A stretch of 64,000 nucleotides of DNA from Allobosea sp039673065 (lineage in GTDB: Bacteria > Pseudomonadota > Alphaproteobacteria > Rhizobiales > Beijerinckiaceae). Positions 51,750 to 62,273 of the stretch are shown in pieces (the stretch's first letter is position 1; the number at the start of each line of letters is the position of its first letter). The DNA lies in NCBI RefSeq assembly GCF_039673065.1, contig NZ_JBDJKW010000018.1, forward strand, positions 1-64,000, read 5' to 3'. Made by a program: the position numbers and the translations under genes. The notes beneath the pieces were generated by a model, which worked only from the letters and a program-made list of their open reading frames with translations, was not told where the DNA came from and did not search any database.

Positions 51750-53243
51750 ATGAGCGCAATCCTGATCACCGGCGGACGGGTCGTCGATCCAGAGAGCAGG
51801 CTGGACGCGGTCGCAGACGTGGCGATCGTCGACGGCAGGATCGCGGCCGTCGGCAGCGATCTCGGCAGCGCCGAGCGGGTGATCGACGCCAGCGGGCTGA
51901 TCGTCGCGCCGGGCTTCATCGACCTGCACGCCCATGGCCAGTCGATCCCGGCCGACCGGATGCAGGCTTTCGACGGCGTCACCACCACGCTCGACCTCGA
52001 GGCCGGCGTGATGCCGGTCGCCTCCTGGTATCGCCGCCAGGCCGAGCAGGGGCGCGTGCTGAACTACGGCGCCTCGACCAACTGGGCGTTCGCGCGCATC
52101 GGCGCCATGGTCGGCATCAACGAGGAATCCTCGCTGGAGGCCTTCGGGCGCGCCATGCGCGACACGCGCTGGATGGACAATGTCTCCACACCCGACGAAC
52201 AGCAGGCGATCGTCGACAGCATCGCCGCCGGGCTCGACGAGGGCGGCATCGGCATCGGCATCCTCAACGCCTATGCGCCGGGCGCCGGCGTGCAGGAGCT
52301 GACCGCCGTCTGCCAGCTCGCCGCCGCGCAGGGCGTGCCGACCTTCACGCACATCGCCTACATGGCCAATAGCGACCCGCGCAGCGCCGCCGAGGCCTAT
52401 ATCCGGCTGATCGGCTATGCCGGCGCGACCGGCGCGCACATGCACATCTGCCACTTCAACAGCTCGAGCAAGACGGATGTCGAGCGCTGCGAGAAGCTGA
52501 TCCGCAAGGCGCAGGCGCAGGGGCTGCCGATCACCGTCGAGGCCTATCCCTACGGCACGGGCTCCACCGTGATCGCCGCCTCCTTCTTCACCGATCCGGA
52601 GTTCGAGCGGCGCAACGACACCAGCTATGCCCAGATCCAGCTGGTCACCAGCGGGCGGCGCATGCAGGACCGCGAGGACCTGCTGGCGACGCAGGCCGAG
52701 GATCCGTCGCAGCTGGTGCTCTGGCACGTGCTGGACACCGAGAACAACACGCGCCACCGCGACATGCTCGACCTCTCGGTGCTCTATCCCGGCGGCGCCA
52801 TCGCCTCCGACGCGATGCCCTGGTCGCTGCCCGACGGCTCGACCTATACCGGCGACGCCTGGCCGCTGCCGGAGGAAGCAACCTCGCATCCACGCTCGGC
52901 CGGCACCTTCACCCGCTTCATGCGCCATTGGGTGCGCGAGCGGCAGGCGGTCAGCCTGATGGACGGCATCGCCAAATGCGCGCTGATCCCGGCCGACATC
53001 CTCGCCGCCAGCACGCCGGCGATGCGCGAGAAGGGCCGGCTGCGGGCCGGCGCCGATGCCGATGTCGTGGTCTTCGACCTGGACACGCTGACCGACCGCG
53101 CCGAATTCACCGCGATGAACCGGCCGTCCGAAGGCGTGCGCCACCTGATCGTCAGCGGGACGCCGGTGATCGCAGATGGCGCGCTCGACGTCGCGGCGCG
53201 GCCCGGCCTGCCGGTGCGCCGCCCCGTCCGCGCGACGGCGTGA
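51750..53243 (+). CDS. N-acyl-D-amino acid deacylase-like amidohydrolase
   Basis: A 497-residue amidohydrolase. The N-terminal composite beta domain (ILITGGRVVDPESRLDAVADV) leads to the metal motif GFIDLHAHGQS. HMHICHFNSSSKTD and the barrel Asp in AIASDAMPW follow, and the D-aminoacylase signature is HPRSAGTFTRFMRHWV. The C-terminal composite domain has LRAGADADVVVFD. Members hydrolyse N-acyl-D-amino acids, dihydropyrimidine-like rings or related amides. The SD-like sequence is weak at ATG 51750. CobW follows after 4 bases. Confidence 0.92.
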   Translation: MSAILITGGRVVDPESRLDAVADVAIVDGRIAAVGSDLGSAERVIDASGLIVAPGFIDLHAHGQSIPADRMQAFDGVTTTLDLEAGVMPVASWYRRQAEQGRVLNYGASTNWAFARIGAMVGINEESSLEAFGRAMRDTRWMDNVSTPDEQQAIVDSIAAGLDEGGIGIGILNAYAPGAGVQELTAVCQLAAAQGVPTFTHIAYMANSDPRSAAEAYIRLIGYAGATGAHMHICHFNSSSKTDVERCEKLIRKAQAQGLPITVEAYPYGTGSTVIAASFFTDPEFERRNDTSYAQIQLVTSGRRMQDREDLLATQAEDPSQLVLWHVLDTENNTRHRDMLDLSVLYPGGAIASDAMPWSLPDGSTYTGDAWPLPEEATSHPRSAGTFTRFMRHWVRERQAVSLMDGIAKCALIPADILAASTPAMREKGRLRAGADADVVVFDLDTLTDRAEFTAMNRPSEGVRHLIVSGTPVIADGALDVAARPGLPVRRPVRATA

Positions 53244-53247
53244 GGCG

Positions 53248-54159
<912 letters not shown>

Positions 54160-54484
54160 GCGCTCTGCGCGTCCGACAGGCCGGCACTCAGCGCGGACCG
54201 CCCTGCCCAGCTGCCCTCCACGCAGCAACCGACGACGATTTGCGCAAGGTGATCGCGATTTGGGCATGCCGTTGCGACAGGCATGGCGAGCGGCCGCGCC
54301 CATCCCACCAGCAGGCTCCTCGCGCGGCCACAAAGGCTGAATCGGCGGCCCGTCGACCTGCTCGCCGCCGGGCGCGCCTCTGGCACAGCGATTGCAAAGT
54401 TTGCCGGGCCCGCATGCGGGCCCCGCAGCGGGGCGCCGATCGCACGGCCCGACCGCCATGACAGCTTTCGCCTGGAGACCGCCG
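54160..54484. other. Intergenic region upstream of the hydantoinase gene
   Basis: A 325-base gap with no convincing gene. It contains an 18-base perfect palindrome (54406-54423, GGGCCCGCATGCGGGCCC) followed by CCCCGC-AGC-GGGG, 60-80 bases before the hydantoinase start. These may act as a terminator of upstream transcription or an operator. I see no clear promoter. Confidence 0.5.
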
Positions 54485-55966
54485 ATGCCCAGCACCTTCG
54501 ATCTGATCGTCAAGGGAGGCACGGTCGTCACGGCCAGCGATGTCGTCAAAGCCGATATCGGCATCCGCGACGGCGTGATCACCGCCGTCGCGGCCGAGCT
54601 AGAAGGGCCGACCACGATCGATGCCGGCGGGCTGCTGGTGCTGCCCGGCGGCGTCGACACCCATGTGCATCTCGAGCAGCCCTCCGCCGGCCCGGCGCAG
54701 ATGTGCGACACCTTCGAGACCGGCACCGCCTCGGCCGCCGCCGGCGGCACCACCACCGTGATCTGCTTCGCCTCGCAATTGCGTGGTCAGTCGCTCAAGA
54801 CCGCTGTCGCGGATTATCGCGTCGCCGCCGGCAAGTCGCGCGTCGACTACAGCTTCCACCTGACGATCAGCGACCCGACGGACACCGTGCTGCAGGACGA
54901 GCTGCCGGGGCTGATCGCGAGCGGCTGCCGCTCGGTCAAGGTCTTCATGACCTATGACGGGATTGGGCTCGACGATGCGCAGCTGATCCGCACGCTGGCC
55001 GCCGCGCGCAAGGGCGGCGCGCTGGTCTGCGTCCATGCCGAGCACCATGCGCTGATCGCCTATCTCAGCGAGCGCCTGGTCGCGGCCGGGCTGACCGCGC
55101 CGAAATACCATGCCTGGGCCAAGCCGACCGTGGTCGAGCGCGAGGCGATCTCGCGGATCGTGGCGATCGCCGAGGTGCTCGACGTGCCGATCCAGGTCTT
55201 CCACGTCTCGGGGCCGGAGCCGGCGGCGGAGATCGCCCGCGCCCAGGCGCGCGGCATGAAGGTCTGGGGCGAGACCTGCCCGCAATACCTCACCATCACC
55301 GCGGCCGATCTCGACCGGCCGGGCTTCGAGGGCGCGAAGTTCATGTTCGGCCCCGCCCCGCGCGGCCCGGCCGAGGCGGAAGGCCTGTGGGCGGCGATCC
55401 GGGCCGGCACGATCGGCGTCATCTCCTCCGACCACGCCCCGACGCGCTTCGACGACCCGCGCGGCAAGAAGGTCGCCGGAGAGAACGGGCCGTTCAACAA
55501 GGTGCCGAACGGCATCCCCGGCCTTGCCACCCGGCTGCCGCTGATCTTCCACGAGGGCGTGGGCAAGGGCCATATCGACCTGTCGAAATTCGTCGACCTC
55601 GTCGCGACGCGCCCGGCCAAGCTCTACGGGCTCTATCCGAAGAAGGGCACGATCGCGGTCGGATCCGACGCCGACCTCGTGCTGTTCGACCCCGCCGCGC
55701 GGCAGGTGCTGACCAATACCGGCCAGCATCACGGCAGCGACTACACGCCCTATGAGGGGCGCGAGGTCACCGGCAAGGTCGTCGCCACCTATCTGCGCGG
55801 CCGCTGCGTCTTCGAGAACGACAGGGTCACCGGCCCGGTCGGCGGCGGCGCCTTCGTGGCGCGCGCGCCCTATGCCGAGATCGCCCCGCGCGGCGTCTTC
55901 CCCATCCCCTTCGACCCGGTCACCGGCACGATCGTCGGCGAGGCCCTGCCGCACGCCGCCGAGTGA
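54485..55966 (+). CDS. hydA: D-hydantoinase / dihydropyrimidinase
   Basis: A 493-residue cyclic amidohydrolase with a binuclear metal site. HxH is in GVDTHVHLEQP, the carboxylated lysine in SVKVFMTYDG, and ligand histidines in VHAEHH and FHVSGPE. The catalytic Asp is in ISSDHAPTRFDD. It hydrolyses hydantoins or dihydropyrimidines to N-carbamoyl amino acids. ATG at 54485 follows GGAGACCGCCG. The stop is 38 bases before the second ABC binding protein, so enzyme and importer are likely one operon. No N-carbamoylase is obvious nearby; the D-aminoacylase-like enzyme at 51750 might finish the pathway. Confidence 0.94.
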   Translation: MPSTFDLIVKGGTVVTASDVVKADIGIRDGVITAVAAELEGPTTIDAGGLLVLPGGVDTHVHLEQPSAGPAQMCDTFETGTASAAAGGTTTVICFASQLRGQSLKTAVADYRVAAGKSRVDYSFHLTISDPTDTVLQDELPGLIASGCRSVKVFMTYDGIGLDDAQLIRTLAAARKGGALVCVHAEHHALIAYLSERLVAAGLTAPKYHAWAKPTVVEREAISRIVAIAEVLDVPIQVFHVSGPEPAAEIARAQARGMKVWGETCPQYLTITAADLDRPGFEGAKFMFGPAPRGPAEAEGLWAAIRAGTIGVISSDHAPTRFDDPRGKKVAGENGPFNKVPNGIPGLATRLPLIFHEGVGKGHIDLSKFVDLVATRPAKLYGLYPKKGTIAVGSDADLVLFDPAARQVLTNTGQHHGSDYTPYEGREVTGKVVATYLRGRCVFENDRVTGPVGGGAFVARAPYAEIAPRGVFPIPFDPVTGTIVGEALPHAAE

Positions 55967-56004
55967 TCCAGCCCTTTCCCAAGCCCCCGCCATCGGAGCC
56001 GACC

Positions 56005-57033
56005 ATGACCTTCAGCCTGTCCCGCCGCAGCCTCCTCGCCGGCTCGGCCGCCGCCGCCGTCACCGGCTTCCCCAACGTGCTGCGCGCCCAGACGCGCGAG
56101 ATCTTCATCGGCGGCCCGGCCTCGCCGGGGCTGACCGACGTGCTCTTCCCGCTCATCGAGAAGAAGCACAACATGAAGATCCTGTTCGAGGGCACCAACT
56201 CGCTGATCAACCTCGAGAAGATCCGCAACAACAAGGATCGTCCCACCATGACGGTGACGATGATGGACGATCCGGTGCTGGTGCTCGCCCAGCGCGAAAA
56301 GCTGATCGAGAAGCTGCCGGCGGAGGTCACCAACCTCGCCCAGCTCTCCGCCGCCGCCAAGCCGAACGAGGCGATGTGGGCCAACTGGTGCCAGCCGATG
56401 TGCTCGGCCTCGCACAACACCAAGAGCGTGCCGGGCGGCGTCGCCAGCTATGCCGATTTCTGGGACAAGAAATACCGCGACGGGCTGATCCTGATCTCGA
56501 TGCGCATCACCCAGGCGGTGGCGCCGCTTCTGGCCGCGACGCAGCTCGCCACCGGCAAGCCGCTGGCCGAGTGCCTGAAGCTGGCCGACGAGGGCTTCGG
56601 CAAGCTCAAGGAGCTCAAGCCGAACATCCTGCAGGTCTCGACCAATGCGCCGCAGGCGCAGCAGCTGCTCGAGACCGGCGAGTGCATGGCCTATCTCGCG
56701 CCCGATTCCCGCTCGACCCTGTTCCGCAAGGCGGCGGGCGCGCCGGTCGACCAGTCCTATCCGAAGGAGGGCGTCATCGCGATGCCGGCCGGCGTGGCGC
56801 TGGTCGCCAATGGCCCCAACAAGGATCTCGGCATCACCTTCATCAACGAACTGCTCAGCGCCGAGACGCAGGCGACCGTCGCCAAGGCCTTCTTCTCCAA
56901 GCCGACCAACACCGCGACCAAGCTGCCCGAGGGCCTGAGCTTCCCGGAGATGGTGGTGCTCGACTGGGAGTATTTCGCCGACAACCGCAATCGCTGGATC
57001 GAGCGCTTCGAGCGCGAGGTCGCTGCCCGATGA
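56005..57033 (+). CDS. Extracellular solute-binding protein (PotD-like), second system
   Basis: A 342-residue periplasmic protein. A Tat-type leader (LSRRSLLAGSAAAAVTGFP) ends near VLRAQ, followed by EIFIGGPASPGLTDVLFPLIEKKHN. The fold is that of polyamine/iron/opine binding proteins, but it is distinct from the protein at 47267. ATG at 56005 is the start that places the twin arginines correctly. The stop overlaps the ATPase start (ATGA). Confidence 0.93.
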   Translation: MTFSLSRRSLLAGSAAAAVTGFPNVLRAQTREIFIGGPASPGLTDVLFPLIEKKHNMKILFEGTNSLINLEKIRNNKDRPTMTVTMMDDPVLVLAQREKLIEKLPAEVTNLAQLSAAAKPNEAMWANWCQPMCSASHNTKSVPGGVASYADFWDKKYRDGLILISMRITQAVAPLLAATQLATGKPLAECLKLADEGFGKLKELKPNILQVSTNAPQAQQLLETGECMAYLAPDSRSTLFRKAAGAPVDQSYPKEGVIAMPAGVALVANGPNKDLGITFINELLSAETQATVAKAFFSKPTNTATKLPEGLSFPEMVVLDWEYFADNRNRWIERFEREVAAR

Positions 57034-58157
57034 ATGCGCTCGCCATCGCGGCCCCCGGCCCGACGACCGAGGCGCCCGCGACGGCGCCGCCGGCCGCCCA
57101 TGTCGAGATCCGGCAGCTCGGCAAGCGCTTCGGCGCCAACACCGTGCTGCAGGACCTGGCACTCTCGGTCGGCCAGGGAGAGTTCATCTCCCTGCTCGGC
57201 CCCTCCGGCTGCGGCAAGACCACGCTGCTGCGGCTGATCGCCGGGCTGATGCTGCCCGACACCGGCACGATCACCATCGGCGGGCGCGACCTGACGCGCA
57301 CGCCGCCCCACAAGCGCAATGTCGGCGTGGTCTTCCAGAACTACGCGCTCTTCCCGCATCTCACCGTCGCCGAGAATGTCGGCTTCGGCCTGCGCAACCG
57401 CCGCATCGGCGGCGAGGAGCTCAAGCGGCGCGTCGACGAGGCGCTGGCGCTGGTGCGCATGCAGGCCTTCGCGGAGCGCTCGGTCACCGCGCTCTCCGGC
57501 GGCCAGCAGCAGCGCATCGCCGTCGCCCGCGCCATCGCGGTCGAGCCGGCGATCCTGCTGCTCGACGAACCCTTCTCGGCGCTGGACCGCAAGCTGCGCG
57601 AGACCATGCAGATCGAGCTGCGCCATATCCTGCGCGATCTCGGCATCACCTCGATCTTCGTCACGCACGACCAGGACGAGGCGCTGGTGATGAGCGACCG
57701 CATCGCCGTGATGAACCAGGGCCAGATCGAGCATTTCGGCGCGCCGAGCGCGATCTATACCCATCCCGCCAGCCTGTTCGTGCTGGAATTCGTCGGCCAG
57801 TCGACGCGGCTGCCCGGCCTCGTCACCCGCACGGAGGGCGACCAGGTCGAGGTCGAGACCGCGCTCGGCCGGCTGCGCGCGCCGGGCGGCTACCTCGCCG
57901 GCAGCCGCGTCGTCGTCGCGGTGCGGCCCGAGGCCGTGACGCTCGGCGAAGGGCCGGTGGCGGAGTTCAACATGATCAAGGCGCCGCTCGCCGACATCGT
58001 CTATCTCGGCGCCAAGACCCAGCTGCACTTCAAGGGTCCCGAGGGCGAGGCGATCCAGGTCGACCTGGCGCGGCTGCCGCAGGGCGGGCTCGCCGCCGGC
58101 GCGGAGCTCTCGCTGCGCTGGCGCATCGCCGACACCATGCTGTTCCCCGCGCCATGA
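57030..58157 (+). CDS. ABC transporter ATP-binding protein (PotA-type), second system
   Basis: A 375-residue ATPase with an Ala/Pro-rich N-terminal extension, Walker A GPSGCGKTT, Q-loop VFQNYALFPHLTVAENV, signature LSGGQQQR, Walker B LLLDEPFSALD and a C-terminal TOBE domain (RPEAVTLGEG onward). It is translationally coupled on both sides (ATGA with the binding protein before it and with the permease after it). Confidence 0.95.
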   Translation: MNALAIAAPGPTTEAPATAPPAAHVEIRQLGKRFGANTVLQDLALSVGQGEFISLLGPSGCGKTTLLRLIAGLMLPDTGTITIGGRDLTRTPPHKRNVGVVFQNYALFPHLTVAENVGFGLRNRRIGGEELKRRVDEALALVRMQAFAERSVTALSGGQQQRIAVARAIAVEPAILLLDEPFSALDRKLRETMQIELRHILRDLGITSIFVTHDQDEALVMSDRIAVMNQGQIEHFGAPSAIYTHPASLFVLEFVGQSTRLPGLVTRTEGDQVEVETALGRLRAPGGYLAGSRVVVAVRPEAVTLGEGPVAEFNMIKAPLADIVYLGAKTQLHFKGPEGEAIQVDLARLPQGGLAAGAELSLRWRIADTMLFPAP

Positions 58158-59029
58158 GCACGCTTCCCCTCGCCGCCGCCGGGGCCTCTCCCCCCCGCCG
58201 CATCACCCTCGACCCGCGCTTCGTCATGGCGCTGCCGGGGCTGCTGTTCATGGGGCTGGTCTTCGCCTTCCCGCTGGTGCTGCTGATGTCGAAGAGCGTC
58301 CAGGGACCGGACGGGCTGTCGCTGGCCGGCTACGGCCGCATCCTCGGCGATGCCTATTATCGCGGCGTCATCTGGGATTCGCTGACGCTCGCCTTCCGCG
58401 TCACGCTGATCACGCTGCTGCTCGGCTATCCGGCGGCCTATGCGCTGGCCCGCGCCAAGGGCACGCTGCAGGTCTTCCTGTTCGCGCTGGTCTTCCTGCC
58501 GCTGACGGTCAGCATCATCGTCAAGACCTTCGGGCTGACCATCATGTTCCGGCGCGAGGGCATCCTGAACTGGTTCCTCGTCAACACCGGCCTGATCGAC
58601 GCGCCGATGCGCTTCGTCTTCACCGAGATGAGCCTGGTGATCGGCATGGTCAACGTGTTCCTGCCCTTCCTGATCCTGCCGCTCTATTCGGTGATGCGCA
58701 TGCTCGACACACGCTATCTCGACGCGGCGGCGACACTCGGCACCTCGCCGCTCCATAGCTTCCTGCGGGTCTTCCTGCCGCTGACCATGCCGGGCGTGAT
58801 CGCCGGCGCCTCGATCGTCTTCGCGCTCTCGGTGGCGGCCTATGTCACGCCGGGGCTGCTGATCGGCGAGCGCTACATGACGATGTCGATGGTGATGGCC
58901 AAGGCCTTCCTCAACTTCCGCGACTACCAGCTCGGCTCGGCCATGGCCTGCATCATGCTGGTGATCGCGCTGACCATCGTCTTCCTGTCGAGCTTCCTCA
59001 CCCGCAATCTCGAAGCGAAGGGACGCTAG
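58154..59029 (+). CDS. ABC transporter permease (PotB-type), second system
   Basis: A 291-residue permease with six predicted helices and EAA motif YLDAAATLGTSPLHSFLRVFLPLTMPGVIAG. ATG at 58154 overlaps the ATPase stop. It pairs with the permease 2 bases downstream. Confidence 0.95.
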   Translation: MSTLPLAAAGASPPRRITLDPRFVMALPGLLFMGLVFAFPLVLLMSKSVQGPDGLSLAGYGRILGDAYYRGVIWDSLTLAFRVTLITLLLGYPAAYALARAKGTLQVFLFALVFLPLTVSIIVKTFGLTIMFRREGILNWFLVNTGLIDAPMRFVFTEMSLVIGMVNVFLPFLILPLYSVMRMLDTRYLDAAATLGTSPLHSFLRVFLPLTMPGVIAGASIVFALSVAAYVTPGLLIGERYMTMSMVMAKAFLNFRDYQLGSAMACIMLVIALTIVFLSSFLTRNLEAKGR

Positions 59030-59031
59030 CC

Positions 59032-59823
59032 ATGGCCGCCCTCGCCCGCCTCTTCGCCGGCCTGATGCTCTTCCTGGTGCTGGTCTTCCTGCTGGTGCCG
59101 ATCGCGATCGTGATCCCGATCTCCTTCTCGGAATCCACGGTGTTCTCCTTCCCGCCCAGCGGCTTCTCGCTGCGCTGGTACGAGAACATCCGCAACGCCG
59201 ACGGGATCATCAAGGCGCTGTGGCTCTCTACGCAGATCGCGGCGCTCTCGACCGCGATCTCACTGGTGCTGGGCACGCTGTGCTCGATCGCGATCATGCG
59301 CGGCGCGGTGCCCGGCGCGCGGCTGATCACCACCTTCATGATCTCGCCGCTGATGATCCCCGGCCTCGTGCTCGGCATCGCCTTCCTGCACGCGGCGCGC
59401 GAGGTCGGCCTGCGCGACGGCTATGGGCCGCTGCTGCTCGCCCATGTCGTGGTGACGATGCCGTTCATCATGCGCACCGTGCTGGCGAGCCTCGCCCTGT
59501 TCGACTTCACCATGGTCGACGCGGCGCGGATGCTCGGCTGCTCCTATCCGGCGGCGCTGTGGCGGGCGCTGGTGCCCAATATCCTGCCGGGCTTCGTCTC
59601 GGGCGCGCTCTTCGCCTTCATCGTCTCCTTCGACAACTACCCGGTGTCGATCTTCCTGGTCGACGTGCACACCAAGACCCTGCCGATCCAGCTGCTGAAC
59701 CAGCTCGAGATGTCGCCGGACCCGACGCTCGCCGCCGTGGCGACGGTGATGATCGTGCTGACGATCGCGGCGCTGTTCGTCTGCGACCGGCTGGTCGGCC
59801 TGCGGCGCATGGCGGCGGTCTGA
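59032..59823 (+). CDS. ABC transporter permease (PotC-type), second system
   Basis: A 263-residue permease. The first helix is LFAGLMLFLVLVFLLVPIAIVI, followed by periplasmic SESTVFSFPPSGFSLRWYEN, typical of PotC. The EAA motif is MVDAARMLGCSYPAALWRALVPNILPG. It is the last gene of the hydantoinase-importer operon; 139 bases separate it from imuA. Confidence 0.95.
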   Translation: MAALARLFAGLMLFLVLVFLLVPIAIVIPISFSESTVFSFPPSGFSLRWYENIRNADGIIKALWLSTQIAALSTAISLVLGTLCSIAIMRGAVPGARLITTFMISPLMIPGLVLGIAFLHAAREVGLRDGYGPLLLAHVVVTMPFIMRTVLASLALFDFTMVDAARMLGCSYPAALWRALVPNILPGFVSGALFAFIVSFDNYPVSIFLVDVHTKTLPIQLLNQLEMSPDPTLAAVATVMIVLTIAALFVCDRLVGLRRMAAV

Positions 59824-59931
59824 CGCATCCCGCGGGCCGCCCTCGCCGCGGCGGCCCGCTATCCCCTCCGCGATACGCGACCGGCGGGCGGTACAAAGCC
59901 GACTCGCCTTCGCCCGCGACCTTCGTTAAAA

Positions 59932-59946
59932 GAACAAAACACGAAC
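59932..59946 (+). promoter_or_regulatory. LexA (SOS) box upstream of imuA
   Basis: GAAC-AAAACAC-GAAC matches exactly the alphaproteobacterial LexA operator GAAC-N7-GAAC (GTTC-N7-GTTC on the other strand). It ends 16 bases before the imuA ATG, in the position of a repressor site over the promoter. Confidence 0.9.
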
Positions 59947-59962
59947 ACAACCTGGTCCACCC

Positions 59963-60820
59963 ATGCCGCCTTCCGAAACAGTGCGCGCACTCCGCCGATC
60001 CGTTTCCGCCACGCTTGCAGAGCCTGGGGCGGCGGGGCCATCCGCGCCCAGGAATGCCGCCGCTCCGGTCGGGTTCGGCTGCGAGGTGCTGGACGTCTGG
60101 CTGGGCGGGGGGCTCGCCCGGGCCGCGCTGCACGAGATCTGCGCGCCGGCGAGCGCCATCCGCCCCGTCGCCACGCTGGTCGCGCTCGGGCTGGCCTGCC
60201 GGGCCGCCGGGGCGCGGCCGGTGCTGTGGATCCGCCAGGATGCGGGGCGCTTCGAGGTCGGCGGCCCCTATCCGGCGGGGCTGGCGGAGCTCGGCCTGGC
60301 ACCCGACCGGCTGCTGCTGATGCGCGGTCGCGACAGCGAGGCCGTGCTGCGCGCCGGCGTCGACGCCGCCCGCTCCGCCGCGCTCGGCGCCGTACTGATC
60401 GAGCCCTGGGGCGAGCCCGCCCGGCTGGACCTGACGACCAGCCGCCGCCTGCTGCTCGCCGCCGAGCAGTCCGGCGTCTTTACGCTGCTGCTGCGGGCGG
60501 GCGGGCCGATCGCCAGCGCTGCGCTGACCCGCTGGCGGGTGGCGCCGCTGCCCTCACGCCCGCGGGAGGCGGCGGCGCCGGGCGATCCGGCCTTCAGCCT
60601 GGCGCTGCTGCGCCATCGTGGCGGCATCGAACCCCGGGAGTGGAGCATGGAGTGGAATCGTGGAAGCCGATCGTTCCAGCCGCACGAACAGCCCCGCCTC
60701 GCCGCTACCGCCGGTCCTCGCCGCCCCGCGCCGGCGCTATCTGGCGGTGTGGCTGCCTTTCCTGGCGACAGACCGGCTGCGGCGGCGCGAGCGGGCGACG
60801 GGCGCCGACGCGCCGGATGA
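59963..60820 (+). CDS. imuA: ImuA, SOS mutagenesis accessory protein
   Basis: A 285-residue RecA/SulA-like protein. It has GFGCEVLDVWLGGGLARAALHEICAP near the start, VLWIRQDAGRFEVGGPYPAGLAELGLAPDRLL in the middle, and the conserved C-terminal WSMEW segment. ImuA joins ImuB and DnaE2 in error-prone lesion bypass. The final about 50 residues, after the conserved end, are low complexity and are read through the start of imuB in another frame. The two genes overlap by 161 bases. It sits directly behind a LexA box. Confidence 0.93.
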   Translation: MPPSETVRALRRSVSATLAEPGAAGPSAPRNAAAPVGFGCEVLDVWLGGGLARAALHEICAPASAIRPVATLVALGLACRAAGARPVLWIRQDAGRFEVGGPYPAGLAELGLAPDRLLLMRGRDSEAVLRAGVDAARSAALGAVLIEPWGEPARLDLTTSRRLLLAAEQSGVFTLLLRAGGPIASAALTRWRVAPLPSRPREAAAPGDPAFSLALLRHRGGIEPREWSMEWNRGSRSFQPHEQPRLAATAGPRRPAPALSGGVAAFPGDRPAAAARAGDGRRRAG

Positions 60821-62273
60821 GCGGCCGCTGGTCCTCGCCGCGCGCCAGGGCAACGCGCTGCGGCTGGTCGACTGCGACCAGCGCGCGGTGGCGCTGGGCC
60901 TGACGCGGGGCATGACCCTGGCCGATGCCCGCGCCCGCCTGCCCGATCTGCGCGCCATGCCGGCCGAGCCGGAGCAGGACCGCATCCTGCTGGAACGGCT
61001 CGCCCTGGCCTGCGAGCGCTTCACTCCGCTGGTCGCCTATGATCCGCCGCAGGGGCTGATGCTCGACATCACCGGCTGCGCGCATCTCTTCGGCGGCGAG
61101 GCCGGGCTGCTGGCGCGGCTGGGCGAGCGGCTGGGAGCGGCAGGCCTTGCGCAGCGCTGCGCCATCGCCGGCACGCCCGAGGCTGCCCACGCCCTGTCCC
61201 GCCATGGCCGCGGCGGCATCGTCCCGCCCGGCGAGGACCGCCTCGCCACGGCGGCGCTGCCGGTCGCGGCGCTGGCTCTGCCGGCCGAGACGGTGGTCGC
61301 CCTGTCGCGCGCCGGCCTGCGCCGCATCGCCGATCTGGCGCGCCTGCCCGCCGCCGCGCTGGCGGCCCGCTTCGGCGGCGCACTGACCACGCGGCTGCGG
61401 CGCGTGGTCGGCGAGGAGGATGTCCGCATCACGCCGGTGCGGCCGCTGCCCGACTGCGTGGCGGAGCGGCACTTCGCCGATCCGGTGGCCGACATGGCGG
61501 TGATCGAGGCGGAGGTCGCCGCCCTCGCCGCCGAGGCTGGGCGCGAACTGGAGCGGCGCGGCCAGGGCGGTCGGCGCTTCGAGATCGCGCTGTTCCGCAC
61601 CGACGGGGCTGTCCGGCGCCTCGCCGTCGAGACCGGGCGGCCGGTACGCGACACCGGCACGCTGCTGCGCCTCTGGCGCGAGCGGGTGGCGAGCCTGGCC
61701 GATCCGCTCGATCCCGGCTTCGGCTTCGACGCGATCCGCCTCGGCGTGCCGCTCTGCGAAAGCCTCGTCGCGCCGCAGATCGATCTCGAGCGCGGCGACA
61801 GGGGCGAGGACGACATCGCCGACCTGCTCGCCCGACTGGCCGTCCGCTTCGGACGCGACCGGATCCTGCGCTTTGCCAGCCGCGACAGCCATGATCCGCT
61901 GCGCCAGGCCCGGCTGGTGAGCGCCCTCGCCGCAGCGGGGCCGCCGCCGGACTGGCCGGCTTCGCCACAGGGCGACCCGCCGGCGCGCCCGCTCTACCTG
62001 TTCGAGCCGCCGCAACCGGTCGAGACCCTGTCGGAGGTGCCGGACGGCCCGCCCATGCGCTTCCTGTGGCGGCGACGGCAGCACCGCATCATCCATGCGG
62101 AGGGGCCGGAGCGGATCGCGCCGGAATGGTGGCGCGGCGAGGGCCGGCAGGAGGTGCGCGACTATTACCGCCTCGAGGACGAGGCCGGGCAGCGCTTCTG
62201 GCTGTTCCGCGCCGGCCTGCACCAGGAGGGCGCACCCGCCCCGCGCTGGTATCTGCACGGGCTGTTCGCATGA
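60660..62273 (+). CDS. imuB: ImuB, inactive Y-family polymerase-like protein
   Basis: A 537-residue Y-family homologue that bridges the beta clamp, ImuA and DnaE2. It begins RRYLAVWLPFLATDRLRRRE where active polymerases have their first catalytic Asp. LDITGCAHLFGGE replaces the usual SxDE, so it lacks catalytic carboxylates, as ImuB does. The C-terminal part holds the ImuB-specific region (ERHFADPVADMAVIEAEV and later EWWRGEGRQEVRDYYRLED). GTG at 60660 follows GGAGTGGAATC; a start upstream at 60618 is possible. The stop overlaps the dnaE2 start (ATGA). Confidence 0.94.
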   Translation: MEADRSSRTNSPASPLPPVLAAPRRRYLAVWLPFLATDRLRRRERATGADAPDERPLVLAARQGNALRLVDCDQRAVALGLTRGMTLADARARLPDLRAMPAEPEQDRILLERLALACERFTPLVAYDPPQGLMLDITGCAHLFGGEAGLLARLGERLGAAGLAQRCAIAGTPEAAHALSRHGRGGIVPPGEDRLATAALPVAALALPAETVVALSRAGLRRIADLARLPAAALAARFGGALTTRLRRVVGEEDVRITPVRPLPDCVAERHFADPVADMAVIEAEVAALAAEAGRELERRGQGGRRFEIALFRTDGAVRRLAVETGRPVRDTGTLLRLWRERVASLADPLDPGFGFDAIRLGVPLCESLVAPQIDLERGDRGEDDIADLLARLAVRFGRDRILRFASRDSHDPLRQARLVSALAAAGPPPDWPASPQGDPPARPLYLFEPPQPVETLSEVPDGPPMRFLWRRRQHRIIHAEGPERIAPEWWRGEGRQEVRDYYRLEDEAGQRFWLFRAGLHQEGAPAPRWYLHGLFA

